Shown here: piece by piece, positions 51,101 through 61,754 of the stretch
Layout: each line of letters starts with the position of its first letter
How positions within the stretch are numbered: the first letter of the stretch is position 1
Source of the DNA: Chloroflexaceae bacterium
Lineage (GTDB): Bacteria; Chloroflexota; Chloroflexia; Chloroflexales; Chloroflexaceae
Length of the DNA stretch: 64,000 nt
Reading direction: 5' to 3'
Assembly: GCA_028282325.1 (NCBI GenBank)
Contig: JANQID010000067.1
Span: forward strand, 28,811 to 92,810
Notes under the pieces: generated by a model
What the model was told of the DNA's origin: nothing
Databases searched by the model: none
The model's input: only the letters and a program-made list of their open reading frames with translations
Made by a program: the position numbers and the translations under genes

Positions 51101-51702
51101 GCGAGAACAATATGCAGCGAAGGTGGCGCGACCCGCAGCAGATAGCCGAGCAATGAGTCCGTAATCGGGCCGTCAGCGATCAAATGTATATCATCGATGA
51201 AGAGAAACGTCGGGATAATTAGTGATGTCTGCAAATCGCTAAATAACGCTCCCGCAACGAGGGGCCAGTTACGCTCAAAGTTTGATCCGCTATGCAAAAT
51301 GCGCCATGCCTGCTGGCCCACATCCTCAAAACGATCCTGAAAAGTCCGAACCAGATAGGCAAGTAGCAGCGATGGCTCGCAGTCGCCATCGTCCAGGCCT
51401 AGCCAACAGACCGCTGCGCCTGTGCGTTGCAACTCGGCGACCCATTGAGTCATCAAGGTTGTTTTGCCATAGCCAGCCGGAGCGACCACTAGGGTGGCCG
51501 GCTGCAGGCGCACTTCTGCCAGCAACGCCTGGAGGTCAGGCCGCGGCAATGCCTCACCACGCGGCGGCGGCGGCGTTAACTTAAGTGGTAACAACGCTGG
51601 CAGCTCCTTATCATCAGATCGGATGGATCTCGCCTGATTTGTTTGCGATCGGGTTGGTGATCTATGGCGCTCATATGTTGCGCGCCCGGCGTTGGGCATC
51701 AT
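48175..51702 (-). CDS. Giant STAND ATPase/SARP-type transcriptional activator with HEAT-like segment
   Basis: 1175 residues from ATG 51702, which overlaps the upstream kinase stop by 4 nt (ATGA); GAGGA gives a good SD. Residues 70-330: MalT-like STAND NTPase with Walker A APAGYGKTT (74-82) and Walker B FLFIDD (167-172). Residues 400-840: TPR-like helical repeats. About 850-915: a HEAT-like pair (TPLLLKILEDASSVDIRTRI, STLRGLLKDRNSQVR). From about 921: OmpR-type winged helix (LGAFSVWRGEEEI, RMLSRDQIMDTLWPG) and BTAD domain typical of SARP activators. Likely a signal-gated activator working with the coupled kinase. Target genes unknown. Confidence 0.9.
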   Translation of the reverse strand: MMPNAGRATYERHRSPTRSQTNQARSIRSDDKELPALLPLKLTPPPPRGEALPRPDLQALLAEVRLQPATLVVAPAGYGKTTLMTQWVAELQRTGAAVCWLGLDDGDCEPSLLLAYLVRTFQDRFEDVGQQAWRILHSGSNFERNWPLVAGALFSDLQTSLIIPTFLFIDDIHLIADGPITDSLLGYLLRVAPPSLHIVLASRRPISVAPLPRLRAEGALIEVFQHDLSLNVGEARTLLERYNVQLDDEALDLLLDRTEGWALSLQLVARTLARQPAEQRLEYLRTIETYQQDLFDYLASEALADLPSDLLDFLSLTAVPDQFDAAMLNEVLDQSNSEQMIAQAQHMGLPLTPLNERGTLLRFHPLWRNLLLKRARNRLDDEAWNAMQRLFGRAQERLSNLEAALEHFAEAGATDELARALREHAWPLLNTPRREAIRRWLAQIPASIRDSDPELLHMWGWSQPMADLDQATQAISAAAELYRAQGAHQRELRALSDLAMLHFWDDWPDTFIAVCKRAVRAANKARDAWARGASLVSVVAVLYSRGRYSAALRVAARAVSQPRSPFWQWLQSLILSSIYLQQGRPSAALTSVNEALIVPQIDRDDRLRQHLLRQKAQALFLQGFGNEAIDLALQTHHRLSDFASDGVIGSSAASLAFLLLAQGRLDEATTYLARARSAANRSGARALLTRVQALETFLEFQTGQVDSAMESALALVRQTRIDTPGRSDSAQAQYSFLNSHDLWMRLLFVIIFGEGGEIERARLQVQDLISLMQARKDGLFLVLANLYAAALASRAGDATARDAALRAGWSLAELQGYGFFPLLPFATIHDAVVEALHYGLAPNSSASILRRQLHNDATPLLLKILEDASSVDIRTRITALLGDLGATGAYSTLRGLLKDRNSQVRSEAEAALERLVYRPSYRLHVRMLGAFSVWRGEEEIRDRDWRSIKARQLLQLLITERGRMLSRDQIMDTLWPGLEMDAAANNLRVTLSRLTKALEPERPEGAPSHYIIQHSDTYGFNTQSDHQFDIIDFADSVAHGRQAEHAQNPIEAIAAYRQAVDLYGGVLLPDSLYEDWSVVERERLGLLFNEAALRLGSLLLEQNATHEAIGLAWRVLEYDQAQEEAYRLLMQAYAHLGERSTALRLYARCVSALQSELGVPPLPETVTLYDEIRKN

Positions 51703-53624
51703 ATATCATCCTCAAATTCATCGCGATAACGCTCGAAGGATCCATCGTCGTAAAGGACGAAAATTGATTTCCCCTGATCGCGGTATGTCGGGGTAAAAAT
51801 CATTACTCCTCGCGAGAAACGTTGTAATACGCCATAGTTGGAGCTATCGAGCACAATTTCCGCCGATTCCCACAGACCAAGTTCTTCGCGGATGATCTCC
51901 ACATTCGCATACAGGCGGCCAAAGCCGCGTACAGGCGCTCTAGGATCATCGGGATCTGGCGTCGGCTCTGGCAGATTGTTTGCTTCCTCGGGCGTATACG
52001 AACGATAGGTTCCTGCGTCCAGCCCGAAGAATACATAGATAGCATTCGTTGGTTGCCAATAGAACATTGTCCCGCCTTCAAAAAACTGCTGGGTTGCATA
52101 GGCGGGCGACTCGGATGAGATCGGGCATCCTAAGCGTTCGCGGATCGATGGCTGCTCGTCGTAGAGCTTGGCAAAACCGCCCCGCATCGCAATCGCGCAC
52201 GGCGTGGGGGTGGGCGTCGCCGTCGGCGTGGGTGAAGCTGTTACCGTCGCCGCAGGCGTCGTGGTTGCGATTGGTGTGGCAGAGACAATCGCAACCGGTG
52301 TGGGCGATGGTTCGACGCCTGGTCGTGTCGCCTCATTCGTTGCCGTCGGCGGCTCGGCGGTCGCTGATGGCATTGCCGCTGTACTTGTTGGTGTGGTTAC
52401 ATTCGTCGGAGATGCAGCAATCGTTGGTGATACTGTCTCGCTGGCAATAGGCACAGTCGAACTAGCGGATGCCATCGGGGCGATTCCGCCGCCACCTGCA
52501 GGTATGGCCTGCGTGGCTATGGATGAAGACGACCCATTGCTGCCGCCATCGAAATACAGATTATTGGCCAGCACAGTCGCCAGACTTCCGACCAGCAGCA
52601 GGGCAATACCGGTCGCAATCCACGGTCTCCAACGCCTGTACGCCCTTTGTGCGTCGGGTGAATTGACCGCCTGATGCATTGTCGAACGGTTTGGCGCACC
52701 ATTACTATTGGGCGACGGATCAGATGCGGCAGCGACAGCAGCCGCATAGACGTTGCTATCTGACAATGTAGACGCTGACTGATGCAATGCAGCCACGAAC
52801 GCATCGGCGGTGGCATAACGCTGATCGGGATTGCGGGCCAGCGCGCGGAGCACCGGCGCATCCAGCGATGCTGGAAGATCGGAATTGATCGCCGATGGCG
52901 CCGGCGTTGGCTTATGCAAATGCGCCATCAAGATATCCTGCGTGCTGCCTGTGAAGAGCGAGCGCCCGGTTAATGCGCGAAACGTCAGCGCGCCGAGCGC
53001 ATAAATATCCGCGCGCCCGTCGAGCGGACGATTGCCGATCTGTTCCGGGGCCATATATTCCGGCGTCCCCAGCAACGCGCCCGTTGTCGTCAGCCCCGGC
53101 GTATCCAGCACCTTGGCAATCCCAAAATCGGTCAGAACAACATCGTTAGGATCAATTTGCAACGGCTGTTCAAGAGCGGCCGGGAGATTAAGGATGAGAA
53201 TATTGCCTGGCTTGATGTCGCGATGCACTACATTGTGCGCGTGGGCATAGTCCAGAGCGCGAGCCACTGGCGCTAACACATTGAGCAGCTCGTCAAGCTT
53301 TAACGCACCGCGCTTGTGCAGAACATCCTGGAGAGAGGCTCCCAGGAGCAGCTTCATAGCGATGTAGGCTATGCCATCCTGCTCGCCGACATCGTAAATG
53401 GGCACGATGTTGGGATGCTCCAACGCAGCCGCAGTGATCGCCTCGCGTTTGAAGCGCGCAACCAGCGTCTGATCTTCGCAATATTGGGGATAAAGAACCT
53501 TCAGCGCTATGTCGCGTTGCAATACGGCGTCGTGTGCGTGGTACACAGCCGCCATACCGCCGCGGCCTAGTAAATCAATAATCTGGTAGCGCCCAAGGCT
53601 CTGGTTAATTAGCGATCTGAGCAT
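51699..53624 (-). CDS. Receptor-like Ser/Thr protein kinase with LGFP-like extracellular repeats
   Basis: 641 residues from ATG 53624 (MLRSLINQSLG); no clear SD. Kinase domain 12-280: LGRGGMAAVY, Lys42, HRDIKPGN (134-141), DFG (166-168), GTPEYMAPEQ. Membrane helix at about 343-365 (IATGIALLLVGSLATVLA), a Thr/Pro/Ala-rich stalk, then an extracellular part with two similar units (GGFAKLYDEQPSIRERLGCPI; GFGRLYANVEIIREELGLWE), reminiscent of LGFP or hydrolase-associated repeats. No PASTA domains. The 3' end overlaps the STAND/SARP gene, so the two are produced together and may form a phosphorylation-controlled pair. Confidence 0.9.
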   Translation of the reverse strand: MLRSLINQSLGRYQIIDLLGRGGMAAVYHAHDAVLQRDIALKVLYPQYCEDQTLVARFKREAITAAALEHPNIVPIYDVGEQDGIAYIAMKLLLGASLQDVLHKRGALKLDELLNVLAPVARALDYAHAHNVVHRDIKPGNILILNLPAALEQPLQIDPNDVVLTDFGIAKVLDTPGLTTTGALLGTPEYMAPEQIGNRPLDGRADIYALGALTFRALTGRSLFTGSTQDILMAHLHKPTPAPSAINSDLPASLDAPVLRALARNPDQRYATADAFVAALHQSASTLSDSNVYAAAVAAASDPSPNSNGAPNRSTMHQAVNSPDAQRAYRRWRPWIATGIALLLVGSLATVLANNLYFDGGSNGSSSSIATQAIPAGGGGIAPMASASSTVPIASETVSPTIAASPTNVTTPTSTAAMPSATAEPPTATNEATRPGVEPSPTPVAIVSATPIATTTPAATVTASPTPTATPTPTPCAIAMRGGFAKLYDEQPSIRERLGCPISSESPAYATQQFFEGGTMFYWQPTNAIYVFFGLDAGTYRSYTPEEANNLPEPTPDPDDPRAPVRGFGRLYANVEIIREELGLWESAEIVLDSSNYGVLQRFSRGVMIFTPTYRDQGKSIFVLYDDGSFERYRDEFEDDI

Positions 53625-53739
53625 ATGGCAGCATCGTTGCACCAGACGGTAGCCCAACCGAAATCACGGAAATTGCGGCGACAACTTGACTCATCAAGCA
53701 GTGTAGCGCCAGCCAGCCGGAAAATGACGACTTCTTCAC

Positions 53740-53748
53740 CCGCATTGT
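53740..53748 (-). promoter_or_regulatory. Extended -10 element for the kinase-regulator operon
   Basis: Minus strand TGCTACAAT, about 120 nt before the kinase start. No convincing -35 at the proper distance. Confidence 0.4.
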
Positions 53749-53861
53749 AGCATATTGTATCAATAAACGGCGATAGAAAAGGAAGAATTGCCTGTGTCGC
53801 CACAATCTGGGGGCATTTGCCGGTTCGCTATGCTATCAGCAGAGTATCAGCTACCTGGCGC

Positions 53862-53889
53862 TTGCAATTTCCGATCTGCATGCTAGAAT
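53862..53889 (+). promoter_or_regulatory. Promoter of the penicillin-binding protein gene
   Basis: TTGCAA (53862-53867), 16-bp spacer, TAGAAT (53884-53889) with an upstream TGC forming an extended -10. About 90 nt before the start codon. Confidence 0.6.
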
Positions 53890-53982
53890 CGCACAGAATG
53901 CAAAGAGTAAATTTTTATGTAAATATAAGTTGCAGTCGGAGCATCACAATTTCCGGCTGCCGCGCGTATACTTCCATAGCTT

Positions 53983-56900
53983 ATGCATCATGAACGACGG
54001 TTTCGCCGAACTTATGGCGGTGCAGCGACACCGCGGCTTCCATTCTATCCCGGCGCGTTTCGCCGCAAGCGCACAATAGCGCCCCGACCCGTAGCGGGTC
54101 GTATCGTTGCCCGGTCGGCACTCACAGTTATGCTGGCGATCGCGTTGACTGTGACTGCGATTGGCGCGATGGCTTACAGCTCCTACGCTCGCATCGCCAA
54201 CTCGCTGACGCCCCGGCTTGACGCACTGAATAGCCTGGATCAATTTCAGACGTCGCGAATCTATGATCGCAACGGCGAAGTGCTCTACGAGTTTTTCGAC
54301 GCCGGCAAACGCACCCATGTGGATTATGCCGACATCTCGCCGTTGCTGATACAGGCTACGGTTGCGATCGAAGACAAGACGTTCTTCACCAACGCCGGCG
54401 TTGACCCGGAAGGCATTATGCGCGTCATTCTGGGCTACCTTCAGACTGGCGAAGAGATCGGCGGCGCTTCGACTATCACCCAACAGGTCATTAAGAACAT
54501 CATTCTCTCCGACGAGGAGCGCCTGTACGAAAATCGCTATCAGCGCAAGATCAAAGAGATTATCCTGGCCCAGGAGCTAGGCGACCATTATGACAAAGAG
54601 CAGATTATTGAGTTGTATCTCAATGAAATCTTCTATGGCAACCTGGCCTACGGCATCGAGGCCGCCAGTAACGTGTATTTTGACGCCACCGCGAAGCGCC
54701 TGACGCTGGCGCAGGCTTCGTTGCTGGCCGGTTTACCGCAATTGCCTACCCGCTACAACCCGATCAACTACCTGGTACGTGATGATCAGGGCGGCTATCT
54801 GCCCGGCTTGCAACTCGGCGACGGATGGCTCGATCCTGATTACGTGTTGCCCGCCGACATCACGCCGCCGAAGTGGCGCCAGATCGCCGTGCTGCGCCAG
54901 ATGGTCGATGAAGGCTATGTCACCGAGGAGCGCGCCCGCGCCGCCGTCGCTCAAAATCTGCGTTTCGCCCCGCAAGATGTGCCGTTGAACGCTCCTCATT
55001 TCGTTTTTTATGTTCGTGATCTGCTTGAAGAACGCTATGGTCAGACGTTGCTCACCCGCGGCGGGCTGAATATCTACACGACGCTTGATCTCAGTCTTCA
55101 GCGTATGATCCAGCAAAAGGCCGCCGAGCATATCGCCAAACTGGAGCAGCGTAATATCCACAACGCCGCCGTGGTGGCGATGCAGCCGAACACTGGCCAG
55201 ATTCTGGCGATGGTCGGGAGTATCGATTACAACGCGGTCGCGCCGACGAATACTCCCGGCGAGAGCGGCAATGTGCTTGACGGTCAGGTGAATGTCACTA
55301 CCCGCGAACGGCAGCCTGGCTCGGCGCTTAAGCCATTTACCTATCTGGCGGCGATGGAAAAGGGTATGACTCCGGCGACCGTTTTGTGGGATGCGCCGAC
55401 GCAGTTTCCGTCGGGAAGCGGTGGCTGGTACGCGCCGCTGAACTATAATGGGCGTTGGAATGGTCCAGTACGCATTCGCACTGCGCTCGCTAACTCGCTC
55501 AATATGCCCGCCGTCAAGGCGCTGAAGTTTGCGGGCGTGCAATATACGCTTGGTCTCCTTGACCGGGTGGGCATCAAAACCGGCCTGAAGCGCGGTGAAG
55601 GCTTTTACGGCCTGTCGCTGACCCTGGGCGGCGGCGAGGTGACGCCCCTGGAGCTGACCACAGCATACAATACGCTGGCCAGTGGCGGGCGCTATTTCCC
55701 GCCTGTGGCGATTCTCAAGATCGTGGACGGGCAGGGCGACGTACTGGAGGAGTTCCAACCTTCGATCGGACAGCAAGTCGTCGATCCATCGCTCGTCGAT
55801 GTCATCACCGATATGATGAGCGATGATCGGGCCCGTGCGGCGATCTGGGGGATGAACAGCAAGCTGAAGCTTTCGCAGCCCGTAGCGGTGAAGACCGGCA
55901 CCAGCAACGACTGGCGTGATGCCTGGACGTTGGGGTTCACCCCGTATGTCACTATCGGCGTGTGGAGCGGCAATAACAACAACGAACCTACCGAGCGGGT
56001 TGAGAGCCTGGAGGGCGGCGGGATCATCTGGCATAATGTGATGGAAGAGATCTTCGTCTGGATCGACGCCCAACCGGACTACAAACAGCTCTTTAGCGCG
56101 CCGTTCGGCGGCTCGCTGCCCACCGAGTTTACGATCCCCGACGATAACAGCATTGTACGCAAGCCTATCTGCCCGCTGCCGGGCTCGTTTGGCGGCTACA
56201 GCCAGGAGTTGTTTACCACCGATATGTTGAGCCGCACCGCCGCGCTTACCCCGACGTTTACATCAAGCTTTTCGTCAACGCTTAGCCTATTGCGGTCGAA
56301 TAGTGCAAGCGGGGCGGCGACTCAGGAGCGCGTCATCTGCGACGCATACATCAAGCTCGACGTGATTCGGGTTCCGGAGAAGACCTTCGATGGGCGATTG
56401 GAAGTGAGCCAGCCGCTCACAACGACCGGCGCGCTCGAACCGGATGTGCAGTTCTGTTTGCCCGTGGCAGGCGAAGAGTATCCGCTTGAGTTACGCCAGA
56501 CCGTCTATATTTGGAATACTCCGCCGCCTGATCCGAGCGAACGGGTGCAATATCGCTGGTCATGGGGCAGTGCAGAGGGCGGCATTGCTTTACATGATGA
56601 TCAGACGATCGTATCAATACCGCCGGGAAACTTACAACTCTGCACGGCAGATATGTTCAAGCCTATGCCGCCAGCTCCCGGCGCAATTCTGATGCCCGAT
56701 CTGGAGCGTTTGGGCGAGAACCAGGCTAAAGAAGTCCTCGCAGTTCTGGGCATAACCAATATCTATGTTGACTACCAGGATCGCTCACGCATTCCCGATA
56801 TCTACGACGACTATTTGCCCTACACGGTGGTGAGCACATTGCCGCGCGCCGATGAGTGGATTTTCCCTGGCGCATCCGTTATTTTGGGCATTCGCGCGCC

Positions 56901-57030
56901 CGATCCGGAACCCGATGTTCCGGAGTCTTCGCCAACACCGGCGCCGCCTGATCCCGGCGACCCGCCGCCCCCACAAGCAACGCCGTTACCGCTCCCGCCG
57001 AGTTTTGAAACAAATCCGGAGGACTCATAA
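53983..57030 (+). CDS. Bifunctional penicillin-binding protein 1A (GT51/transpeptidase) with PASTA domain
   Basis: 1015 residues from ATG 53983. Cytoplasmic basic N-terminus, one membrane helix (about 43-65: ALTVMLAIALTVTAIGAMAY), GT51 glycosyltransferase (about 110-290; catalytic Glu130 in VAIEDKTFF, GASTITQQVIKN), and a transpeptidase domain with Ser447-X-X-Lys450 in SALKPF, SLN in ANSLNMPA and KTGTS (637-641). The C-terminus has a PASTA-like unit (MPDLERLGENQAKEVLAVLG) and a Pro-rich tail. It polymerises and cross-links peptidoglycan outside the membrane. Complete. Confidence 0.95.
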   Translation: MHHERRFRRTYGGAATPRLPFYPGAFRRKRTIAPRPVAGRIVARSALTVMLAIALTVTAIGAMAYSSYARIANSLTPRLDALNSLDQFQTSRIYDRNGEVLYEFFDAGKRTHVDYADISPLLIQATVAIEDKTFFTNAGVDPEGIMRVILGYLQTGEEIGGASTITQQVIKNIILSDEERLYENRYQRKIKEIILAQELGDHYDKEQIIELYLNEIFYGNLAYGIEAASNVYFDATAKRLTLAQASLLAGLPQLPTRYNPINYLVRDDQGGYLPGLQLGDGWLDPDYVLPADITPPKWRQIAVLRQMVDEGYVTEERARAAVAQNLRFAPQDVPLNAPHFVFYVRDLLEERYGQTLLTRGGLNIYTTLDLSLQRMIQQKAAEHIAKLEQRNIHNAAVVAMQPNTGQILAMVGSIDYNAVAPTNTPGESGNVLDGQVNVTTRERQPGSALKPFTYLAAMEKGMTPATVLWDAPTQFPSGSGGWYAPLNYNGRWNGPVRIRTALANSLNMPAVKALKFAGVQYTLGLLDRVGIKTGLKRGEGFYGLSLTLGGGEVTPLELTTAYNTLASGGRYFPPVAILKIVDGQGDVLEEFQPSIGQQVVDPSLVDVITDMMSDDRARAAIWGMNSKLKLSQPVAVKTGTSNDWRDAWTLGFTPYVTIGVWSGNNNNEPTERVESLEGGGIIWHNVMEEIFVWIDAQPDYKQLFSAPFGGSLPTEFTIPDDNSIVRKPICPLPGSFGGYSQELFTTDMLSRTAALTPTFTSSFSSTLSLLRSNSASGAATQERVICDAYIKLDVIRVPEKTFDGRLEVSQPLTTTGALEPDVQFCLPVAGEEYPLELRQTVYIWNTPPPDPSERVQYRWSWGSAEGGIALHDDQTIVSIPPGNLQLCTADMFKPMPPAPGAILMPDLERLGENQAKEVLAVLGITNIYVDYQDRSRIPDIYDDYLPYTVVSTLPRADEWIFPGASVILGIRAPDPEPDVPESSPTPAPPDPGDPPPPQATPLPLPPSFETNPEDS

Positions 57031-57049
57031 CCGAATAGCCAATGCATAC

Positions 57050-57078
57050 TTGACAATCTGGTATTAGTTCGTTATTAT
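57050..57078 (+). promoter_or_regulatory. Promoter of the metY-metX transcript
   Basis: TTGACA (57050-57055), 17-bp spacer, TATTAT (57073-57078): near-consensus sigma-70-type promoter. It starts a transcript about 25 nt before the SAM riboswitch. Confidence 0.8.
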
Positions 57079-57109
57079 CTAGTGTAATTAACAATTGCAT
57101 AGCGAACGC

Positions 57110-57257
57110 AACTCATCCAGAGAGGCGGAGGGACCGGCCCTGTGAAGCCTCGGCAACCCCAAGATGAAAGGTTCGGCGTGAAGTGTCGTCGCACGACGCA
57201 GCGTAGAACGTTTCAGGAAAGTGCCAATTCCGGCAGAGTAAATCTGGAAGATGAGCG
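57110..57257 (+). ncRNA. SAM-I riboswitch (S-box) aptamer
   Basis: Closing helix P1 forms between CTCATC (57112-57117) and GATGAG (57250-57255). The conserved AGAGGCGGAGGGACCGGCCC and GAAGCCTCGGCAACC segments follow P1. The 3' conserved AAAGTGCCAATTCC precedes the P4/P1 closure. SAM binding stabilises P1 and allows the downstream terminator to form, shutting off methionine synthesis genes when SAM is high. Confidence 0.96.
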
Positions 57258-57310
57258 GTACGTGTCAGCCCCCTGCATAGCGAAGCGCAGGCAAGCCTTT
57301 AGCAGTTCAC

Positions 57311-57345
57311 AAGCCCTCATCGATAAAGATGAGGGCTTTCTTATT
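57311..57345 (+). terminator. Riboswitch-controlled terminator
   Basis: AAGCCCTCATC (57311-57321) pairs with GATGAGGGCTT (57328-57338), 6-nt loop, followed by TCTTATT. Its left arm again contains CTCATC, the same string as the P1 5' strand, so mutually exclusive pairing with the aptamer GATGAG is possible. Confidence 0.9.
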
Positions 57346-57361
57346 GTCAATGCGCCAATGA

Positions 57362-58669
<1,308 letters not shown>

Positions 58670-58685
58670 GAAGAAAATCTGCATT

Positions 58686-59867
58686 ATGCCTATGAATTTT
58701 CAGCAGCAAACGCTCGTTCAGACGCGACCGCCATTGTTCAAGGTTCAACCGCTTCAAACCGGCATTGACCTAGTTGAACGCCAGTCCGTTACATGGGACG
58801 AGCCGTTGCCGCTCGACAGCGGGGCGTCGCTCGCCCCGTTTACGCTAGCCTACGAGGCCTACGGTGAGTTGAACGCAACGCGTGACAACGCGATCCTGAT
58901 ACTCCACGCGCTGTCCGGCGACGCCCATGTTGCCGGGCGCCATCATCCGTCGGATCGCAAGCTGGGCTGGTGGGATGGGCTGGTCGGGCCGGGGCGTGCA
59001 TTCGACACCGATCGTTATTTCGTCATCTGCTCGAACGTGATCGGAAGCTGTATGGGCAGTACCGGGCCGTCCAGCATTGATCCGGATACCGGGCGTCCCT
59101 ACGGCGCGCGCTTGCCGGTGATCACAATCGGCGATATGGTGCGAGCGCAAGCGCGGCTGCTCGATCATCTCGGCATCGAACGGCTGCACGCAGTGGCGGG
59201 AGGGTCGATGGGGGGCTTCCAGGCGCTGGAATGGGCGACCGCCTACCCGGAGCGGGTGAACGGCGTGATCGCGATTGCCAGCAGCGCGCGCTCATCACCG
59301 CAAACCATCGCCTGGAATAGCATCGGGCGGCGGGCGATTATGAGCGATCCACGCTGGCGCGGCGGCGATTACTACGACCAGGAGACGCCATTCGACGGGC
59401 TGGCGCTGGCCCGCATGATCGGCCACGTCACCTATTTAAGCGAGCCGTCGCTGGAGGCAAAATGCGGGCGGCGAATGCTGCACAGCGCTGACGGGCCCCA
59501 GTTCACGCTTGAATCGGAATTTCAGGTTGAGAGCTATCTGGATTATCAAGGCGCCACTTTCAACGAGCGTTTCGACGCCAACGCCTACCTCTACATTACC
59601 AAAGCGATGGACTATTGGGATCTGCCGGGACGCTATGGCTCGTTGGAAGCGGCGTTTGCGCGCAGCCAGTCCAGCTTCCTGCTGCTCTCGTTTAGCGGCG
59701 ATTGGCTATACCCGCCCGGCGAGTCGCAGGCTATCGCCGCGGCGCTGCAACGGGTCAATCGCCCGGTCTCGCACATCACCATCCAGTCTGAGGCCGGCCA
59801 CGACGCATTTTTGCTTGAACACGATGTTCAGGGATCGATGATCGAGGCATTTCTCGACACACTGTAG
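58686..59867 (+). CDS. metX: Homoserine O-acetyltransferase
   Basis: 393 residues from ATG 58686. Alpha/beta-hydrolase-fold transferase: [61 protein letters not shown] and the nucleophile Ser in [14 protein letters not shown]. The Asp/His partners lie in FSGDWLYPP and [11 protein letters not shown]. It acetylates (or succinylates) homoserine for methionine synthesis. Operon with metY under SAM control. Confidence 0.94.
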   Translation: MPMNFQQQTLVQTRPPLFKVQPLQTGIDLVERQSVTWDEPLPLDSGASLAPFTLAYEAYGELNATRDNAILILHALSGDAHVAGRHHPSDRKLGWWDGLVGPGRAFDTDRYFVICSNVIGSCMGSTGPSSIDPDTGRPYGARLPVITIGDMVRAQARLLDHLGIERLHAVAGGSMGGFQALEWATAYPERVNGVIAIASSARSSPQTIAWNSIGRRAIMSDPRWRGGDYYDQETPFDGLALARMIGHVTYLSEPSLEAKCGRRMLHSADGPQFTLESEFQVESYLDYQGATFNERFDANAYLYITKAMDYWDLPGRYGSLEAAFARSQSSFLLLSFSGDWLYPPGESQAIAAALQRVNRPVSHITIQSEAGHDAFLLEHDVQGSMIEAFLDTL

Positions 59868-59883
59868 CGGGGGTGGAGGAAGG

Positions 59884-59929
59884 CGACACCCGGGGCGGAG
59901 CGGCGATTGCTCATCTGCTCCGGGTGTCG
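59884..59929 (+). terminator. Hairpin after metX
   Basis: CGACACCCGG (59884-59893) and CCGGGTGTCG (59920-59929) form a 10-bp stem; an overlapping GGAGC/GCTCC pair lies inside. It lies 16 nt after the metX stop. No long U-tract. Confidence 0.6.
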
Positions 59930-60012
59930 TCGTTGGCGAAGTTGCAAATCGGCCATTAGATGCACCGCAACCTGATAGGTTTTGGAAACCTGCCAGGTCT
60001 AGGCGTCAGATG

Positions 60013-61611
60013 CTACGGGAGGTGCTCGTAGCCAGGCAGGGTCAAGAAATCGACAAAATTGTCGCTGGTCGTGATCGCGTCGAAGAGTCGTGCGGCTTCC
60101 TCATACTTGCCTGCCGCATACTCATCGCCCAGCAACTCTTTGATCTTCACCAACTCTTCAGCCAAAAATGTGCGGAACATATCCGCCGTTACCTTGCGGC
60201 CATCGTCCAACACGCCTTTGGGGCTGCGGATCCACTGCCAGACCTGCGCGCGCGAGATTTCGGCGGTGGCGGCGTCTTCCATCAGATTGAAGATCGGCAC
60301 GCAGCCGTTGCTTGCCAACCACGAGCCGAGATACTGCACACCGATATTGATGTTGGTGCGCAGGCCCTTCTCGGTAATTGGACTCTCGGGCTCAAACTTC
60401 AGCAAATCCGCTGCGGTGATGTGTACATCCTCGCGCTTGCGGTCGATCTGGTTTGGCGTGGGCATCACCTTATTAAACGCCTCGTAGGCAATCGCAACCA
60501 GGCCTGGATGCGCCACCCAGGTGCCGTCGTGGCCGTCGTTCGCCTCGCGCTCTTTGTCAACGCGCACTTTTGCCAGCGCATCTTCGTTGGCTTGCAAATC
60601 GTTCTTGATCGGGATTTGCGCGGCCATACCGCCCATCGCGTGGGCGTTGCGGCGGTGGCATGTCTTGATCGCCAGCAGCGAGTACGAGCGCATAAAGTGC
60701 GTCGTCATCGTCACCAGGGCGCGATTGGCCAGAACAAAGTCGGGGTTGTTGCGGAACTTCTTGATGCAGCTGAAGATATAATCCCAGCGCCCGCAGTTCA
60801 GGCCAGCCGAATGCTCGCGCAGTTCGTAGAGAATCTCATCCATCTCGAACGCGGCGAGGATGGTCTCGATCAGCACGGTAGCTTTGATTGTGCCCTGGGG
60901 GACCCCCAATTCGTTCTGAGCCAGCACAAAAACATCGTTCCAGAGCCGGGCTTCGAGGTGGCTTTCCATCTTCGGCAAGTAGAAGTAGGGGCTGGTTCCA
61001 CGCGCCAGCATCTCCTTCACATTGTGGAAGAAGTAGAGGCCGAAGTCGAGCAAACCGCCGGAAATTGGCTTGCCGTCGATGAGAATGTGCTTATCGACCA
61101 GATGCCAGCCGCGTGGGCGCACAAACAACACGGCGGTCTGGTCATTGAGCTGATATTGCTTGCCATCGGGGCTGGCATAGGTGATCGTTCGGCGCACCGC
61201 GTCGCGCAGGTTGATATGGCCCTCGATCATATTCTCCCAGGTCGGGCTGTTGGAATCCTCGAAGTCGGCCATAAACACCTTCGCGCCGCTGTTCAGCGCA
61301 TTGATGACCATCTTGCGTTCGGTCGGGCCGGTAATCTCAACTCGGCGATCTTGAATATCCGCCGGAGTCGGTGCAATGGTCCAATCGCCATCACGAACAG
61401 ATTGCGTCTCCGGGAGAAAATCGGGCGATGCACCCGCATCGAACGCGGTCTGACGCTCGGCGCGGCGCTTGAGCAGCGTTTCGCGGGTCGCGCCGAACGT
61501 GCGCTCCAGCTTGGCGACAAAACTCAGCGCCTTCGTCGTCAGAATCTCGGCAAACTCCGGCGTCACGTTTCCACGAATCTCAACCCCTGTCGGGTATTTC
61601 TGATCAGCCAT
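60013..61611 (-). CDS. aceB: Malate synthase (type A)
   Basis: 532 residues from ATG 61611. It condenses glyoxylate with acetyl-CoA to malate. Motifs: [24 protein letters not shown] (in parts), [32 protein letters not shown], the [20 protein letters not shown] active-site region and [12 protein letters not shown] with the family signature. Type A length, not the 720-residue GlcB type. Transcribed after aceA on the same strand with a 257-bp gap containing a degenerate repeat, so the two may be separate units. Confidence 0.94.
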   Translation of the reverse strand: MADQKYPTGVEIRGNVTPEFAEILTTKALSFVAKLERTFGATRETLLKRRAERQTAFDAGASPDFLPETQSVRDGDWTIAPTPADIQDRRVEITGPTERKMVINALNSGAKVFMADFEDSNSPTWENMIEGHINLRDAVRRTITYASPDGKQYQLNDQTAVLFVRPRGWHLVDKHILIDGKPISGGLLDFGLYFFHNVKEMLARGTSPYFYLPKMESHLEARLWNDVFVLAQNELGVPQGTIKATVLIETILAAFEMDEILYELREHSAGLNCGRWDYIFSCIKKFRNNPDFVLANRALVTMTTHFMRSYSLLAIKTCHRRNAHAMGGMAAQIPIKNDLQANEDALAKVRVDKEREANDGHDGTWVAHPGLVAIAYEAFNKVMPTPNQIDRKREDVHITAADLLKFEPESPITEKGLRTNINIGVQYLGSWLASNGCVPIFNLMEDAATAEISRAQVWQWIRSPKGVLDDGRKVTADMFRTFLAEELVKIKELLGDEYAAGKYEEAARLFDAITTSDNFVDFLTLPGYEHLP

Positions 61612-61754
61612 TGTGCAGATCTCCCTTGATTATGGTTCAAACAACGAGTCCCAGGCAATCGTAGCGTGTTGTTATCCTAAAGAGCAGCGAAATCACGGAG
61701 AGTATACCGCATCTCTCCGTGATTTCGGTTTCTGTCTGATCGTAACAGAACATA

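Larger units (their letters stand above)
53625..53982. other. Divergent promoter region between kinase and PBP genes
   Basis: 358 bp, A+T-richer than its flanks. It holds an extended -10-like TGCTACAAT on the minus strand (53748-53740) for the kinase, and TTGCAA with TGCTAGAAT on the plus strand for the PBP gene. No ORF. Confidence 0.6.

Noticed and set aside
52160..52670. Val/Gly-rich 168-codon plus-strand frame opposite the receptor kinase stalk
   Set aside because: Shadow of Thr/Pro/Ala-rich stalk codons; regular composition explains the apparent repeats.
60010..61629. A 539-codon open frame on the plus strand covering the whole malate synthase gene
   Set aside because: It is the antisense shadow of aceB. 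Malate synthase on the minus strand has all family motifs and an ATG; the plus-strand translation resembles no family and is rich in residues expected from reversed codons. High GC and codon bias keep such frames open.
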